Source: Acidimicrobiia bacterium | GTDB taxonomy: Bacteria; Actinomycetota; Acidimicrobiia; IMCC26256; JAOSJM01 | DNA length: 64,000 nt | Assembly: GCA_027494165.1 (NCBI GenBank) | Contig: JAOSJM010000001.1 | Coordinates: 1,496,001-1,560,000 of the forward strand | Direction: 5' to 3' | Shown here: piece after piece, positions 50,842-62,632 of the stretch | How positions within the stretch are numbered: position 1 is the first letter of the stretch | Layout: each line of letters begins with the position of its first letter | Notes under the pieces: model-generated | Told to the model about the DNA's origin: nothing | Seen by the model: only the letters and a program-made list of their open reading frames with translations | Databases searched by the model: none | Program-made: the position numbers and the translations under genes

Positions 50842-52312
50842 GTGATCGACTACGACGTCATCATCGTCGGTGCCGGGCCCGGGGGGCTGACCTGCGGGGC
50901 CCGTCTCGCCCACTGGGGGCTGCGGACGCTCATCGTGGAGCGCAGCGAGCACCTCGGCGGCAAGGCAGTGGCCGGGGTGCGCGACGGCTTCCGGTTCGAG
51001 CTGGGCCCGAAGCTCCAGGTCCCGATGCGGGGCCACGCCTTCGAACGGCTCTTCGCCGAGCTGGGGATGCCCGAGCGGCTCGGTGCCATCCTCCCCGAGG
51101 GCGGCGGCTCGGCCTACCAGCGGGCGGGGTCGTCGGAGTGGGTGATCATCACCCCCGAGGACCGGGCCCGCCGAGCCCACCAGGGCCTGACGCCCTTCGA
51201 CCTCTGGGGCCTCGACGACGCCCAGCGCGAGGCGGCCACCCGGATCATGGCCGAGATGGTCTCCCTCACCCGCGACCAGCTCGACGAGCTCGACGACGTG
51301 AGCATGGACGAGTACCTCGGACGGTATCCCGACATCCCCGGGCCCCTCTACAACAACATGGGGCTGCACTCCAACGCCTCGCTCGCCGAGCCGATCGACC
51401 GGGTGGCGGCCTCCGAGCAGATCAAGATCATCCAGCAGCTCGTCAAGGACACCGGGGCGGGCTACTACTACGGCGGTTTCGGCCGGATGCTCGAGGACCT
51501 CGGCGAGGCGTTCGTCGGCCTCGGCGGCGAGCTCCGCACCGGGACCGGCGTCGTCTCGATCGACGTCGAGGGCGACCGACGCCATCGGCGTGACCACGAC
51601 CGACGGTACGTTCCGAGCCCCGGTCGTCGTGAGCGACGCCGGGATCCAGCCCACGGTGCTGAAGCTCGTCGGCGCGGAGCACTTCCCGACCGAGTACGTC
51701 TCCTACGTCTCGGACCTCGAGCCCGGGTGGGGCTGGGCCAGCGTCCGCTACTTCCTCGACCGCAAGGTCGTCGACGCGCCGATGTACACGATGTACGCGG
51801 AGGAGAGCTGGTACACCACGGAGCGCTACGCCCGGGTCCGGGCGGGCGAGGAGCCCGACGACGTCATCGTGTTCCTCACCGTGCCGGCGGCCATGGACCC
51901 GTCGATGGCGCCCCCGGGCAAGGAGTGCGTGGTGGCCGGCACCATCTGCTCCCCCGACCCCGAAGCGCCAGAGATCCCGATGCTCTACCGCAAGGTCGAC
52001 GAGATGATGGCCCGGGTGTTCCCGGGGTTCATGGACGCGGTCGAGCACCGGGTCGCCGAGGGACCAGCCGAGGTCTCGGCCCATACGCGCGACTCGGTGG
52101 TGCCGGGGGCCGGCGGCGAGTGCGTGGGCATCGGCCAGGTCGTCGGCCAGTGCGGCACCAGGAAGCCCTCGCCGGTCTCGCCGCTCCCGGGGCTCTACTT
52201 CTGCGGTGCCGACGCCGGGAGCGAGGGGATGGGAACCCACCAGGCCGGGGATTCCGGGATGCGGGTGGCCGAGATCGTACGAGCGGCAGTGCCGCGGCTC
52301 CGCGCGAGGTGA
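50842..52312 (+). CDS. Phytoene-desaturase-like FAD oxidoreductase 4, one frameshift
   Basis: About 489 residues, paralogous to oxidoreductase 3. FAD motif YDVIIVGAGPGGLTCGARLA, then VERSEHLGGKAVAGVRDG, YYYGGFGRMLEDLGEAFVGL, VSDAGIQPTVLKLVGAEHF and GECVGIGQVVGQCGTRKPSP; end LPGLYFCGADAGSEGMGTH. One extra base around 51577 shifts the frame; removing it restores the ORF. The GTG at 50842 follows AGGAGG. With oxidoreductases 2 and 3 it forms a three-gene operon behind site f. Confidence 0.86.
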
Positions 52313-52360
52313 GGCCGGTGCGACGCTTGCCGGGAGCTGCCCTCCCCCTCCACAATGAGG

Positions 52361-52374
52361 GAGAACGCGTTCTC
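52361..52374. promoter_or_regulatory. KstR-like operator (site g) upstream of livG
   Basis: GAGAACGCGTTCTC is a perfect palindrome with the AAC-N2-GTT core; the outer T/A is G/C. It is 47 bp upstream of livG. Confidence 0.68.
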
Positions 52375-52421
52375 GCCGCGGGGAGCGTCGCCATGGGCCA
52401 GCGCATCGTGGGTACCGGTTC

Positions 52422-53166
52422 GTGCTGAAGGTCGAGCAGGTCTCGGTCGTCTTCGGTGGCCTCCTCGCCCTCGATCGGGTCGATCTCGACGTCGAGGCGG
52501 GCCGGATCACGGGGCTCATCGGGCCCAACGGCGCCGGGAAGACGACGCTGTTCAACGTGGTCTGCGGCCTGCAGCCCACCACGACCGGACGGGTGTGGCT
52601 CGACGGCGTCGACATCACCCGGGCCAAGCCGCACCGGCGGGCCCGGCGGGGGCTCGCCCGCACCTTCCAGCGCCTGGAGGTGTTCGGCTCGCTCACGGTG
52701 CGCGAGAACCTGCTGGTCGCGGCCGAGATCAAGCAGGGCTGGACCCGTGACTCCTCCGACCCGCGGACCGTGGCCGAGCGCCTGCTGGAGCGGGTCGGAC
52801 TGCAGGACGTCGCCGACCGGGGTGTCGACACCCTCCCGACCGGTCTCGCCCGCCTCGTCGAGCTGGCCCGGGCCCTGGCGTCGGGCCCACGGGTGCTGCT
52901 GCTCGACGAGCCGTCGTCGGGGCTGAGCGACGGCGAGACCGGCTCGCTCGGCGACCTGCTCGTCGACCTCGCCGCCGAGGGCCTCGGCGTCCTCCTCGTC
53001 GAGCACGACATGGGGCTGGTGATGCGGGTCTGCGAGCGCATCCACGTCCTCGACTTCGGTCAGGTCATCGCGGTCGGCACGCCCGCCGAGGTCCGCTCCG
53101 ACCCCGACGTGCAGGCGGCCTACCTCGGCGCCGGGGCCACGGCGGATCGAGCTCCGGAGCCCGACG

Positions 53167-53177
<11 letters not shown>
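52422..53177 (+). CDS. livG: LivG-type ABC transporter ATPase with a degenerate signature motif
   Basis: A 251-residue ABC ATPase. Walker A is GPNGAGKTT, the Q-loop is near RTFQRLEVFGSLTVREN, Walker B is VLLLDEPSSGL and the H-loop is LLVEHDM. The usual LivG signature (near LPYGQQRRLEIARAL) here reads LPTGLARLVELARAL, lacking the two glutamines. The HAAT-type C-terminal extension after the H-loop is present. The GTG at 52422 has a weak ribosome-binding site. It overlaps livF by 11 bp and is the only ATPase pair in the window, so it may serve both permeases. Confidence 0.9.
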
Positions 53178-53903
<726 letters not shown>

Positions 53904-53907
<4 letters not shown>

Positions 53908-54378
53908 CGGAACGCATGACCGGACGAACGGAAGAGAGCGTCGTGCAGCAGATGGACGTGCAGCAGATGGAACGGACGACCGAGTCGCCGCGGCTGGCCG
54001 AGTTCGAGCGGGCCGTCGAGGGCCTGCGCACGGCGAGTGACCTCCCCCGCTCCGAGCGGACGCTCCTCGGCCTGGGGCTCGTCCTCGTCGCGTTCCGGGT
54101 TCGTCATGTTCGCGGTCGGCTGGTACGGCGCTTCGGGGACCCGCGAGGTCTCCGAGCAGATCCCCTACCTCCTCTCGGCCGGTTGCGTCGGCCTCGGGGC
54201 CGCGGTGGCCGGGGCCGCCCTCTACCTGCGGTTCTCGCTCGGCCGCTACCTGCGGTACTGGCTGCTGCGCGAGATGCACGAGCAGCGCGAGCTCAACGAC
54301 CGCGCGGTCGCCGCGCTCGAGCGGATCGAGGCGCTCCTACGGGCCGACGCTCGCGGTCACTTCCCGTCGGGGAAGTAG
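53904..54378 (+). CDS. 157-residue two-helix membrane protein, paralogue 2, one frameshift
   Basis: After removing one extra base near 54098 the product is 157 residues, the same length as paralogue 1. Its N-terminal region is charged (VQQMDVQQMERTTESPRL), helix 1 is LLGLGLVLVAFGFVMFAVGW, the loop GASGTREVSEQIP, helix 2 YLLSAGCVGLGAAVAGAALY, then LRFSLGRYLRYWLLREMHEQ. Translational overlap with livF ties it to the transporter. Its 3' end overlaps oxidoreductase 5 on the other strand by 22 bp. No known family is recognised. Confidence 0.75.
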
Positions 54379-55991
54379 GTCTGCAGGTACCGCTTGACGT
54401 TGTCGGGGTACTCGAAGGGGAACTTCACCTCGAGGTCGTCGCACACGGCCCGCGAGGCGATGTAGCCGGGGCCGCCGATGATCATCCCGCCCGGGAACAC
54501 CGAGGCACCGCAGAGGTAGAGACCGTCGACCGGCGTCCGGGTGTCGGAGCACTCGGCGTTGGGGCGGTTGGTCCCCATCTGCAGCGGGTTGTAGTCGCCG
54601 TGCTTGATCGACCCCCGCACCATGTTGGGCAGGCGCTGCTCGATCGTCCTGGGGCTCTCGACCACGACCTGGAGGATCGAGTCGCGGAACCCCTCGAAGT
54701 GGGCGTCGAGCAGGTCGACCACCCGGCGGACGATGTCGTCCTTCTGCTCCTCCCACGGGAAGTCGTAGGGAGCCGGCATCTGGAAGAACGACACGTGCTG
54801 GCCCTCGAGCTGGCTGAGGGTGTGGTCGAAGGCCGTCTCGCAGGTGAAGTGGCCGGCGATCTTGGGGAGCTGGCCCTGCTCGACGGCGTCGAGGAAGTCG
54901 GCCACGTCGTCGGGGCCGTCGAAGCCGAGGATGGTGGCGAACGGGTCGGCCCGACCGATCATCTGGTTGTTCGGGTCTGGGCGCCACGTCGGCTTGCCCT
55001 CGGTGGCGAAGAACACGCTGAGCAGCGACCACTTGTCCCAGTTCCAGCCCTCGGCCGACGCGCGGACGTCGTCGGGGACGTCCTGGGCGGGCAGCATGCG
55101 CAGGAACGTGCTCTGGGGGTCGAGGCTCGAGAGCACCGCGCGGCGGGCCTTGATGCGCCGGCCGTCCTCGCAGACCACGCCGGTCGCCCGGCCGCCCTCG
55201 GTCGAGATCTCCACGACCTCGAGGTTGTCGACGATGAGTCCGCCCTGGCGCAGGATCACCCGGGCCAGGGCGCTGGCGAGACGGTGGGAGCCGCCGAACA
55301 CGAAGGCCTTCTGCATGCCCCGATCGATCATGAGCGGCACCATGAAGCCCATGCCGGACTCCCGGGGCGAGAGGCCCCACTGGCAGGCCATGTACAGCAG
55401 CGTGCCCTGGATCGCGGGGTGCAGCTCGTCGTAGCTGCCGATCAGCTCGTGGGCGCTCATCTCCGACACGTCGAGCATGTCCTGGCCGACCTGGGTCCGG
55501 TCGAGCGCCTCGGTGAGGTCGACGGGGGCGTCGGGCGGGAGGTAGGTGGCCGGGGCGAGGATCTCCTCGACGATCTTGTTGCAGCGCAGGGCCAGGTCGG
55601 CGAAGACCTCGGCCTGGCGCAGCCCGAACCACGCCACCGCGTCGCGGGTGTCCTCGAGGTTGTTGCACAGGTAGACGTAGTCGTCGCCGAAGACGCCGCC
55701 GACCTGGCCGAGCGGCTTGTGGTAGTGCAGGTTGCCGTGGGCGGCGAGGTCGAAGTCGTGCACCGGCGGCAGGTAGTCGACCATGTAGTGGTACGACGCG
55801 TGGGTGTTCGCGTAGTGGTGCGGGAAGAGGATCTCCTCGGTGGCCAGGCCCCCGCCGATCTCGTAGCGCCGCTCGATGACCGTGACGTCGAGCCCCGCCG
55901 CGGTCAGGTAGGCGGCCGCGATCAGCCCGTTGGGACCGGCGCCGATGACGACGACGTCGGTCTCCGACTCCATGGGGAACTGCTCGGTCAC
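54357..55991 (-). CDS. Phytoene-desaturase-like FAD oxidoreductase 5
   Basis: An intact 544-residue FAD protein. FAD motif ETDVVVIGAGPNGLIAAAYL, then VIERRYEIGGGLATEEILFP, VFGGSHRLASALARVILRQG, NMVRGSIKHGDYNPLQMGTN and GLYLCGASVFPGGMIIGGPG near the end. It is nearest to oxidoreductase 1 among the paralogues here (shared HANYHTF/HASYHYM and GGSHRLA segments). The GTG at 55991 overlaps the stop of oxidoreductase 6, so the two are cotranscribed from site h. Confidence 0.9.
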   Translation of the reverse strand: MTEQFPMESETDVVVIGAGPNGLIAAAYLTAAGLDVTVIERRYEIGGGLATEEILFPHHYANTHASYHYMVDYLPPVHDFDLAAHGNLHYHKPLGQVGGVFGDDYVYLCNNLEDTRDAVAWFGLRQAEVFADLALRCNKIVEEILAPATYLPPDAPVDLTEALDRTQVGQDMLDVSEMSAHELIGSYDELHPAIQGTLLYMACQWGLSPRESGMGFMVPLMIDRGMQKAFVFGGSHRLASALARVILRQGGLIVDNLEVVEISTEGGRATGVVCEDGRRIKARRAVLSSLDPQSTFLRMLPAQDVPDDVRASAEGWNWDKWSLLSVFFATEGKPTWRPDPNNQMIGRADPFATILGFDGPDDVADFLDAVEQGQLPKIAGHFTCETAFDHTLSQLEGQHVSFFQMPAPYDFPWEEQKDDIVRRVVDLLDAHFEGFRDSILQVVVESPRTIEQRLPNMVRGSIKHGDYNPLQMGTNRPNAECSDTRTPVDGLYLCGASVFPGGMIIGGPGYIASRAVCDDLEVKFPFEYPDNVKRYLQTYFPDGK

Positions 55992-57764
55992 CGGGTGCCT
56001 CCTTCTTCGTCCGTGATGTGCCACGGCGACGGGTACCACCATTCGGGGGTGCTGGCCTCGATGGCCTCGTAGTCCTCACGCAGGATGTGCATGAGGTTGT
56101 ACGGCACGGCGATGAGGCACAGACCGCCCGGGTGGGAGGTCTGGTTGCACAGGTAGAGGCCCTCGACCGGGGTCCGGTAGCGGGCCAGCTCCGGGAGCGG
56201 CTTGCGCTCCCACCACTCGTTCCTCGACTCGCGCATGCCCATCCAGTTGCCGCCGACGAAGGCCATGTTGCGGAACTCGGAGTCGCGGGGTGTGTTGACG
56301 TAGACCCCGAGGTACTTGTCGTCGGTCATGTTGGGCGCGTAGCTGCGCAGGAGCGCCTTGACGTTGTCGATGATCTCGGGCAGGCCCTCGTTCACCGCGT
56401 CGGGTCCGTCCCGGTGGTCCTCGGGCGCCGGCACCTGGAGGTTCATGTCGAACACGTGGCCCGGACCGCCCCGGAGCCGGCTGCGATCGTGGGACCCGTG
56501 CGAGACGAACCACACCCCGGCGTAGTGGTCGAGGTCGGTGGGGTGGGTGCGGTACGTGTGGACGTCGCGCATGAGCTCCATCAGCCGGTCCGAGTCGGCG
56601 TTGAGCACGAACGCGGTCGGGAGGGGGCCGTCGACGAACGCGTCCGGGGCGTCCTTGAACACGGGGGAACTCGGTGGTGACCAGGTTGGCCACGAGGAGG
56701 CTCCCGCCCTTGAGGCTGAGGTCGTCGACCCGGCGCACGAGCTCGGGCGCCAGGTTGTCCCGCCCCACCAGGTCGGGGAGCTGCTTGACGTGGGTGCCGT
56801 TGATGACGCCCATGTCGGCCCAGATCGTCTTCTCCTCGAGCACGGCGTCGTCCGCGACCCGCACGCCGAGGGCCCTCCCGTCCTGGACGATGATCTCGCT
56901 CACCGGGGCGTTCACGAAGATGCGGGCCCCGTGGGCCAGCGCGCAGCGGGCCATGGCGTGGGCCAGGGCGTGCATGCCCCCGACCGGGGCCGCGTTCGTG
57001 TACTGCATGGTCTGCAGCACCATGAAGCCCGGGACGGCCATCCCCTTCCACCACGGGTGGGGCCCGTTGCCCCAGGAGCCGACGAGGATCCCGCAGCGCA
57101 GGGGGTCGGGCAGGTCTATCTGCTCCAGCCACTCCCACAGCGACATGTGGAGGATGGCCTCGTCGAAGTCGGGGAGGGCGTCGCGCATGATGGTCGCGAA
57201 GGGCTGGGCCTCGACCGGGATGCCCCAACGCTCGTCGTAGGGAGGGGTCCAGAAGATGCTGCGGAGGATCTCCTTCATCCTCGGGACGATGTGGGTCATG
57301 AACTCGACGTAGGCCTTGGGGCCCTCGCGGTCGATGCCGAGCATCGCGGCGAACGACTCCGGGTCGAGGGCCCGGGAGTCGTGGTAGGCGTTGCGGGAGC
57401 CGGCGACGGCGAAGCCGTCGGGCCGGATGCTGATGCCCTCGGTGGTCGTGGAGAACCGCAGCCCGTACTTGCCCAGCTCGAGCTGCTCGAGCCCCGGGGC
57501 CGCCCCGCCGTAGAAGAACGAGGCGTGGGGGTCGCAGGAGTAGCCGGGGAGCGGCTCGACGTTCTCGGCCCCGCCCCCGATCTCGGGCCGGGCCTCGAGG
57601 ATGCAGACCGAGAAGCCCCACTTCGAGAGGTAGGAGGCGATCCCCAGGCCGTTGGGGCCGCCGCCCACGACCACGAAGTCGTAGCGCTGCCTCCGGGCCA
57701 TGGCCTCGCCGGTCGTGGGGTCGACCGTGGCCCGGATGGGGCGACTGCCTGTCGTGGTCGCCAT
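55988..57764 (-). CDS. Phytoene-desaturase-like FAD oxidoreductase 6, one frameshift
   Basis: About 591 residues, close paralogue of oxidoreductase 2. FAD motif YDFVVVGGGPNGLGIASYLS, then ARPEIGGGAENVEPLPG, AAPVGGMHALAHAMARCALA, EKTIWADMGVINGTHVKQLP and GLYLCNQTSHPGGLCLIAVP. One extra C near 56665 breaks the frame. I chose the ATG at 57764 (GGAGG six bases upstream) over a GTG two codons earlier. Behind site h, whose sequence is identical to site f of its paralogue. Confidence 0.86.
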
Positions 57765-57814
57765 CGGCACCTCCCGGCCTCCGCGCCCGCCTCCACGCTC
57801 GCCTGCGGCACGCG

Positions 57815-57828
57815 TAGAACCGGTTTCA
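57815..57828. promoter_or_regulatory. KstR-like operator (site h)
   Basis: TAGAACCGGTTTCA matches TnnAACnnGTTnnA fully; on the minus strand it equals site f. It is 51 bp upstream of FAD oxidoreductase 6. Confidence 0.75.
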
Positions 57829-57883
57829 GTCTAGGGGCCCCATCCCTCGATATCAAGGGTCGGGAATCGCGAGGTAGGTCCGC

Positions 57884-58981
57884 TCAGGCGACCGAGGTGG
57901 CCCCATGGAGGCCGTAGCGCGGGAAGGAGCCGAAGAAGCCCGTCTCGTGGAGGCCGAAGCCCGTGGGACCTCCGTCGACCTCGAAGCGGGCGGCGTGGTC
58001 GACGATGCCGAACCAGGCCCAGGTGTCGAGCTCGGCCATCGCCCAGCGGCGGCCGTCGACGACGAGCTCCCCGCGGTACATGCCGTGGCGGAAGTCGTCG
58101 CCGACGCCGTAGCCCGTACCGACCGCCACGTAGTTGTGCACGAGCGGCGTGACCGTGACGCCGAAGCCGCCGCCGGGGGCCTCGGGGAACTCGAGGCGCG
58201 AGGGGCCCTCGACCATGCGGGTGCCGGGCCGGAGCGTGTGGGCGAACTCGGGCCGGCCCAGGTCCTCGACCCGCCCGTCGGGCCAGAGCCGCACCGCTTC
58301 CTCGAGGGGACGCGTCCCGTCGGCCTCCTCGTTGCACAGGTAGAGGATCGAGTGGTCGTCGAACTGCATGGGCGCGTAGTTCCACATCCCCCGCAAGGAG
58401 CCCTGCCCCTCGTGGATGCCCGGCGGCTCGGGCTCCCCGACGGGCCGGACACCCCAGGAGCGGTCGCGGGTGCCCTTCCAGCGGTCCGGCGTCACGTCGA
58501 GGTGCCGGCCCCCGACCTCGATCCACCCGCTCCAGCAGCCCGTCTGGGCCAGCCGCTGGGTGTCGAAGAGGACCCGGCCCTCCCGGCGCAGGAGTTGCCG
58601 GGGCTCCTGGTAGGCCGGGATCGCGCCCTCCCACGTGAGGTCGCAGGCCAGCCCGTGCTCCGTGGGCTCCAGCACGAAGCGGAGCCGCCGCAGCGGTTCG
58701 ACCACCTCGATCCGGAAGGGGCCGACGCTCGTGTCCATGCGGTCGCCCAGCACCCTGGACGCCCGCACCACGTGGTGGTGGTCGCCCAGGCGCACGCAGG
58801 CGAAGGCGTCCTGGGTGGCGAGGTTGGGGTACTGCCCCATCCCCATGACCATGAACAGCTCGTCGGAGCTGGCGTGCAGGTTGAAGTAGTAGCGGTCGTA
58901 GAAGTTCCGGTCGCTCGTGCCGACGAACCGGACCGGCTCGGACACCTGGTGGACCGGGTAGTCGTCCCACGACGAGAGCAC
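57884..58981 (-). CDS. CrtC/AttH-like (lipocalin-type) protein
   Basis: A 365-residue soluble, beta-rich protein without signal peptide. It begins WDDYPVHQVSEPVRFVGTSD and contains YYFNLHASSDELFMVMGMGQ, DLTWEGAIPAYQEPRQLLR, MWNYAPMQFDDHSILYLCNE and, near the end, WFGIVDHAARFEVDGG. The tryptophan-rich two-lobe pattern recalls hydroxyneurosporene synthase (CrtC)/AttH and the DUF7064-type proteins of actinobacteria, which act on or bind polyprenoids or steroids. The assignment is moderate. The GTG at 58981 has GGGGGAGG upstream and a KstR-like site lies 42 bp further on. Confidence 0.68.
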   Translation of the reverse strand: MLSSWDDYPVHQVSEPVRFVGTSDRNFYDRYYFNLHASSDELFMVMGMGQYPNLATQDAFACVRLGDHHHVVRASRVLGDRMDTSVGPFRIEVVEPLRRLRFVLEPTEHGLACDLTWEGAIPAYQEPRQLLRREGRVLFDTQRLAQTGCWSGWIEVGGRHLDVTPDRWKGTRDRSWGVRPVGEPEPPGIHEGQGSLRGMWNYAPMQFDDHSILYLCNEEADGTRPLEEAVRLWPDGRVEDLGRPEFAHTLRPGTRMVEGPSRLEFPEAPGGGFGVTVTPLVHNYVAVGTGYGVGDDFRHGMYRGELVVDGRRWAMAELDTWAWFGIVDHAARFEVDGGPTGFGLHETGFFGSFPRYGLHGATSVA

Positions 58982-59022
58982 GGGGCACCTCCCCCGGACG
59001 AGCGCCGCCGCCGGCGCCGGAA

Positions 59023-59036
59023 TGGAACGGGTTCTG
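59023..59036. promoter_or_regulatory. KstR-like operator (site i) in a divergent promoter
   Basis: TGGAACGGGTTCTG fits the consensus except for the last base. It lies between the CrtC-like gene and the alpha/beta hydrolase gene and could control both. Confidence 0.62.
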
Positions 59037-59061
59037 GTGCCCACCCTAGGCTGGCCCGGCC

Positions 59062-59784
59062 ATGGGAGCCCAGGACGACCGAACCGGCGACGGCCCGGAG
59101 GCGGCGCGGCCGCCCCTGCTGCTCGTCCACGGGCTCGCCTCCTCGTTCGACCACGGCTGGCGCAAGCCCGGCTGGGTCGACCTGGCCACCGACGCGGGGC
59201 GCGCGGTCCCGCCGCTCGACCTCCCGGGACACGGGGGGACCCCGCCGCCGGCCGGCCCCGACGACCTCGCCGGTGCGCTCGCGGCCGCCGTGGCGCCCCA
59301 CCGGCAGGTCGACGCCGTCGGCTTCTCGCTCGGCGCGCGGCTCCTCCTCGAGCTCGCCGCCCGGGAGCCGCACCGGTTCCGCAAGCTCGTGGTGATCGGA
59401 GTCGGCGCCAACCTCTTCCGCGAGGACGAGGAGCTGCGCCACCTCGTGGACGTGTTCGAGCAGGACCGGGCCGAGCCCGACGACGTCGTCGCGACGCTGT
59501 TCCTGCGCCTCGCCCACACGGCCGGCAACGACCCGCGGGCGCTCGCCGCCGTCCTCCGCCACCCCCACGAGCCGCTCGACCGGTCCACCCTGGGCCGGAT
59601 CACCTGCCCGGTGCTCGTCGTGATGGGCGATCGGGACTTCGCCGGCCCGCCCGACCCCCTCGTCGAGGCCCTCCCGGACGCCGAGCTGGTCGTGCTCCCC
59701 GGCGTCGACCACTTCGGGGCCCCCAACGACTTCGGGGCCATGAGCCGGGCCCTCGCCTTCGTCGACGCCGACCCCTTCGGCTGA
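59062..59784 (+). CDS. Alpha/beta hydrolase
   Basis: A 240-residue alpha/beta-hydrolase. Oxyanion motif LLLVHGLASSFDHGW, nucleophile elbow GFSLGAR, acid in VMGDRDFAGPP and catalytic histidine in GVDHFGAPND. The order and spacing are standard. It could be an esterase or a C-C hydrolase; the KstR-like site 25 bp upstream favours steroid metabolism. It converges with the thiolase gene 27 bp later. Confidence 0.87.
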   Translation: MGAQDDRTGDGPEAARPPLLLVHGLASSFDHGWRKPGWVDLATDAGRAVPPLDLPGHGGTPPPAGPDDLAGALAAAVAPHRQVDAVGFSLGARLLLELAAREPHRFRKLVVIGVGANLFREDEELRHLVDVFEQDRAEPDDVVATLFLRLAHTAGNDPRALAAVLRHPHEPLDRSTLGRITCPVLVVMGDRDFAGPPDPLVEALPDAELVVLPGVDHFGAPNDFGAMSRALAFVDADPFG

Positions 59785-59811
59785 CCCCGGCGGGCGGACG
59801 GGCCGGGCCGG

Positions 59812-61019
<1,208 letters not shown>

Positions 61020-61032
<13 letters not shown>

Positions 61033-62195
61033 CCGAGGACCAGGCCGCTCGTCGGGACGCCGGTCCCCGCGGTGACGAGGACGTGCTCGACCCCCTCGAC
61101 CTGGTTGACCGAGCTCCCCCGGACCTGGCGGACGGCCTCGGCGATCCCGTTCATCCCGTGGAGGTACGCCTCGCCGAGCTGGCCCCCGTGGGGGTTCAGG
61201 GGCAGCCCGCCACCGATCTCGATGTTCCCGTCGCGCACGAAGTCCTTCGCCTCGCCCCGCCCGCAGAAGCCCAGCTCCTCGAGCTGCACGAGCACGAAGG
61301 GCGTGAAGTGGTCGTAGATCACGGCGGTCTGGACGTCGGCCGGGGTGAGGCCCGACTGCTCCCAGAGCTGGCGCCCCACCAGCGCCATCTCGGGCAGCCC
61401 GCTGATGTCGTCGCGGTAGTAGCTGTTCATCGACTCCTGGTCCCACTCCGAGCCCTGGGCCGCCGCCTCGACCAGCACGGCCGGACGGCGGAGGTCCCGG
61501 GCCCGCTCGGCGGTGGTGACCACGATGGCCTGGCCACCGTCGGTCTCCTGGCAGCAGTCGAGCAGCCGGAGCGGCTCCACGATCCACCGCGACGCCTGGT
61601 GGTCCTCGAGGGTGATCGGTCGCCCGTGGAACCACGCCTTCGGGTTGGTGGCCGCGTGCCTGCGGTCGGCCACCGAGACCCGCCCGAAGTCCTCGCTCGT
61701 GACGCCGTGGACGTGCATGTACCGGCGGGCGAACATCGCCACCCACGAGGCCGGGGTCACCAGCCCGAACGGGAAGTACCAGCCGTACTCCATCTCGGGC
61801 GAGTAGCGGTCGGTGCGACCGAAGCGGAACCCCGACCGCTCGTTGAACGCCCGGTAGCACACCACCACGTCGGCCACGCCGGCGGCCACGGCCAGGGCCG
61901 CCTGCTGCACCGTCGCGCAGGCGGCACCGCCGCCGTAGTGGATGCGGCTGAAGAACGTCAGCCGGGGCACGCCGAGGCTCCGGGCGACGTCGACCTCGAG
62001 GTTGGAGTCCTGGGTGAAGGTCACGAGGCCGTCCACGTCGTCGGGGCCCAGCCCGGCGTCGGTGAGCGCGGCCAGCACGGCCTCGACGGCGAGCTGGAGC
62101 TCGGACCGCCCCGACTCCTTCGAGAACTCGGTCGCCCCGATGCCGGCGATCGCGGCCCGTCCGCGCAGGCCCCGTGCCGGTGCGTTCGCGCTCAC
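61020..62195 (-). CDS. ltp2: Ltp2-type thiolase-fold steroid retro-aldolase
   Basis: An intact 391-residue SCP-x-type protein, starting RAAIAGIGATEFSKESG. Landmarks: FSRIHYGGGAACATVQQAAL, AIVVTTAERARDLRRP, TAVIYDHFTPFVLVQLEELG, FCGRGEAKDF and GTGVPTSGLVLG. In M. tuberculosis, Ltp2 cleaves the C17 side-chain remnant of the cholesterol ring system together with the DUF35 domain of ChsH2. The same three genes in the same order are present here. The GTG at 62195 overlaps the stop of chsH1 (GTGA). Confidence 0.88.
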
Positions 62196-62632
62196 GCGGC
62201 CGCGCCCCGGGGCAGCGCGAGGCGGACCGTGCCCACGACGTGGTCGCCGAGGCTGTTGGCCCCCCGCACCGCGACGGTCACCATGCCCTCGTCCTCGTCG
62301 GTCTCGGTCACCCGCCCGGTGAGGCGCATCGTGTCGTAGGCGTAGTTGGGGGCACCGAGGCGGATGGACACGCTCTTGAGGATCGCCTCGGGACCGGCCC
62401 AGTCGGTGACGAACCGGCCCACGAACCCGTTCGTCGTGAGGATGTTCATGAAGATGTCCTTCGACCCCTTCTGGCGGGCCAGGTCGCGGTCGTGGTGGAC
62501 GTCCTGGTAGTCGCGGGTGGCGATGGCCGTGGAGACGATCAACGTGGGCGTGAGCTCGATCGGGAACTCCGGCAGCTCCTGGCCGACCTCGACCTCGTCG
62601 AAGCGGAGCGTCGTCGCCCGGACCGGGGCCAT
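62192..62632 (-). CDS. chsH1: MaoC-like steroid enoyl-CoA hydratase subunit (ChsH1-like)
   Basis: A 146-residue hot-dog-fold protein. The hydratase motif D-x4-H is present in ATRDYQDVHHDRDLARQKGS. The other end reads VGTVRLALPRG. It lacks a fused second domain, as does M. tuberculosis ChsH1 (Rv3541c), which supplies the catalytic residues of the ChsH1-ChsH2 heterotetramer that hydrates the side-chain enoyl-CoA. The ATG at 62632 overlaps the chsH2 stop by one base. Confidence 0.87.
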   Translation of the reverse strand: MAPVRATTLRFDEVEVGQELPEFPIELTPTLIVSTAIATRDYQDVHHDRDLARQKGSKDIFMNILTTNGFVGRFVTDWAGPEAILKSVSIRLGAPNYAYDTMRLTGRVTETDEDEGMVTVAVRGANSLGDHVVGTVRLALPRGAAA

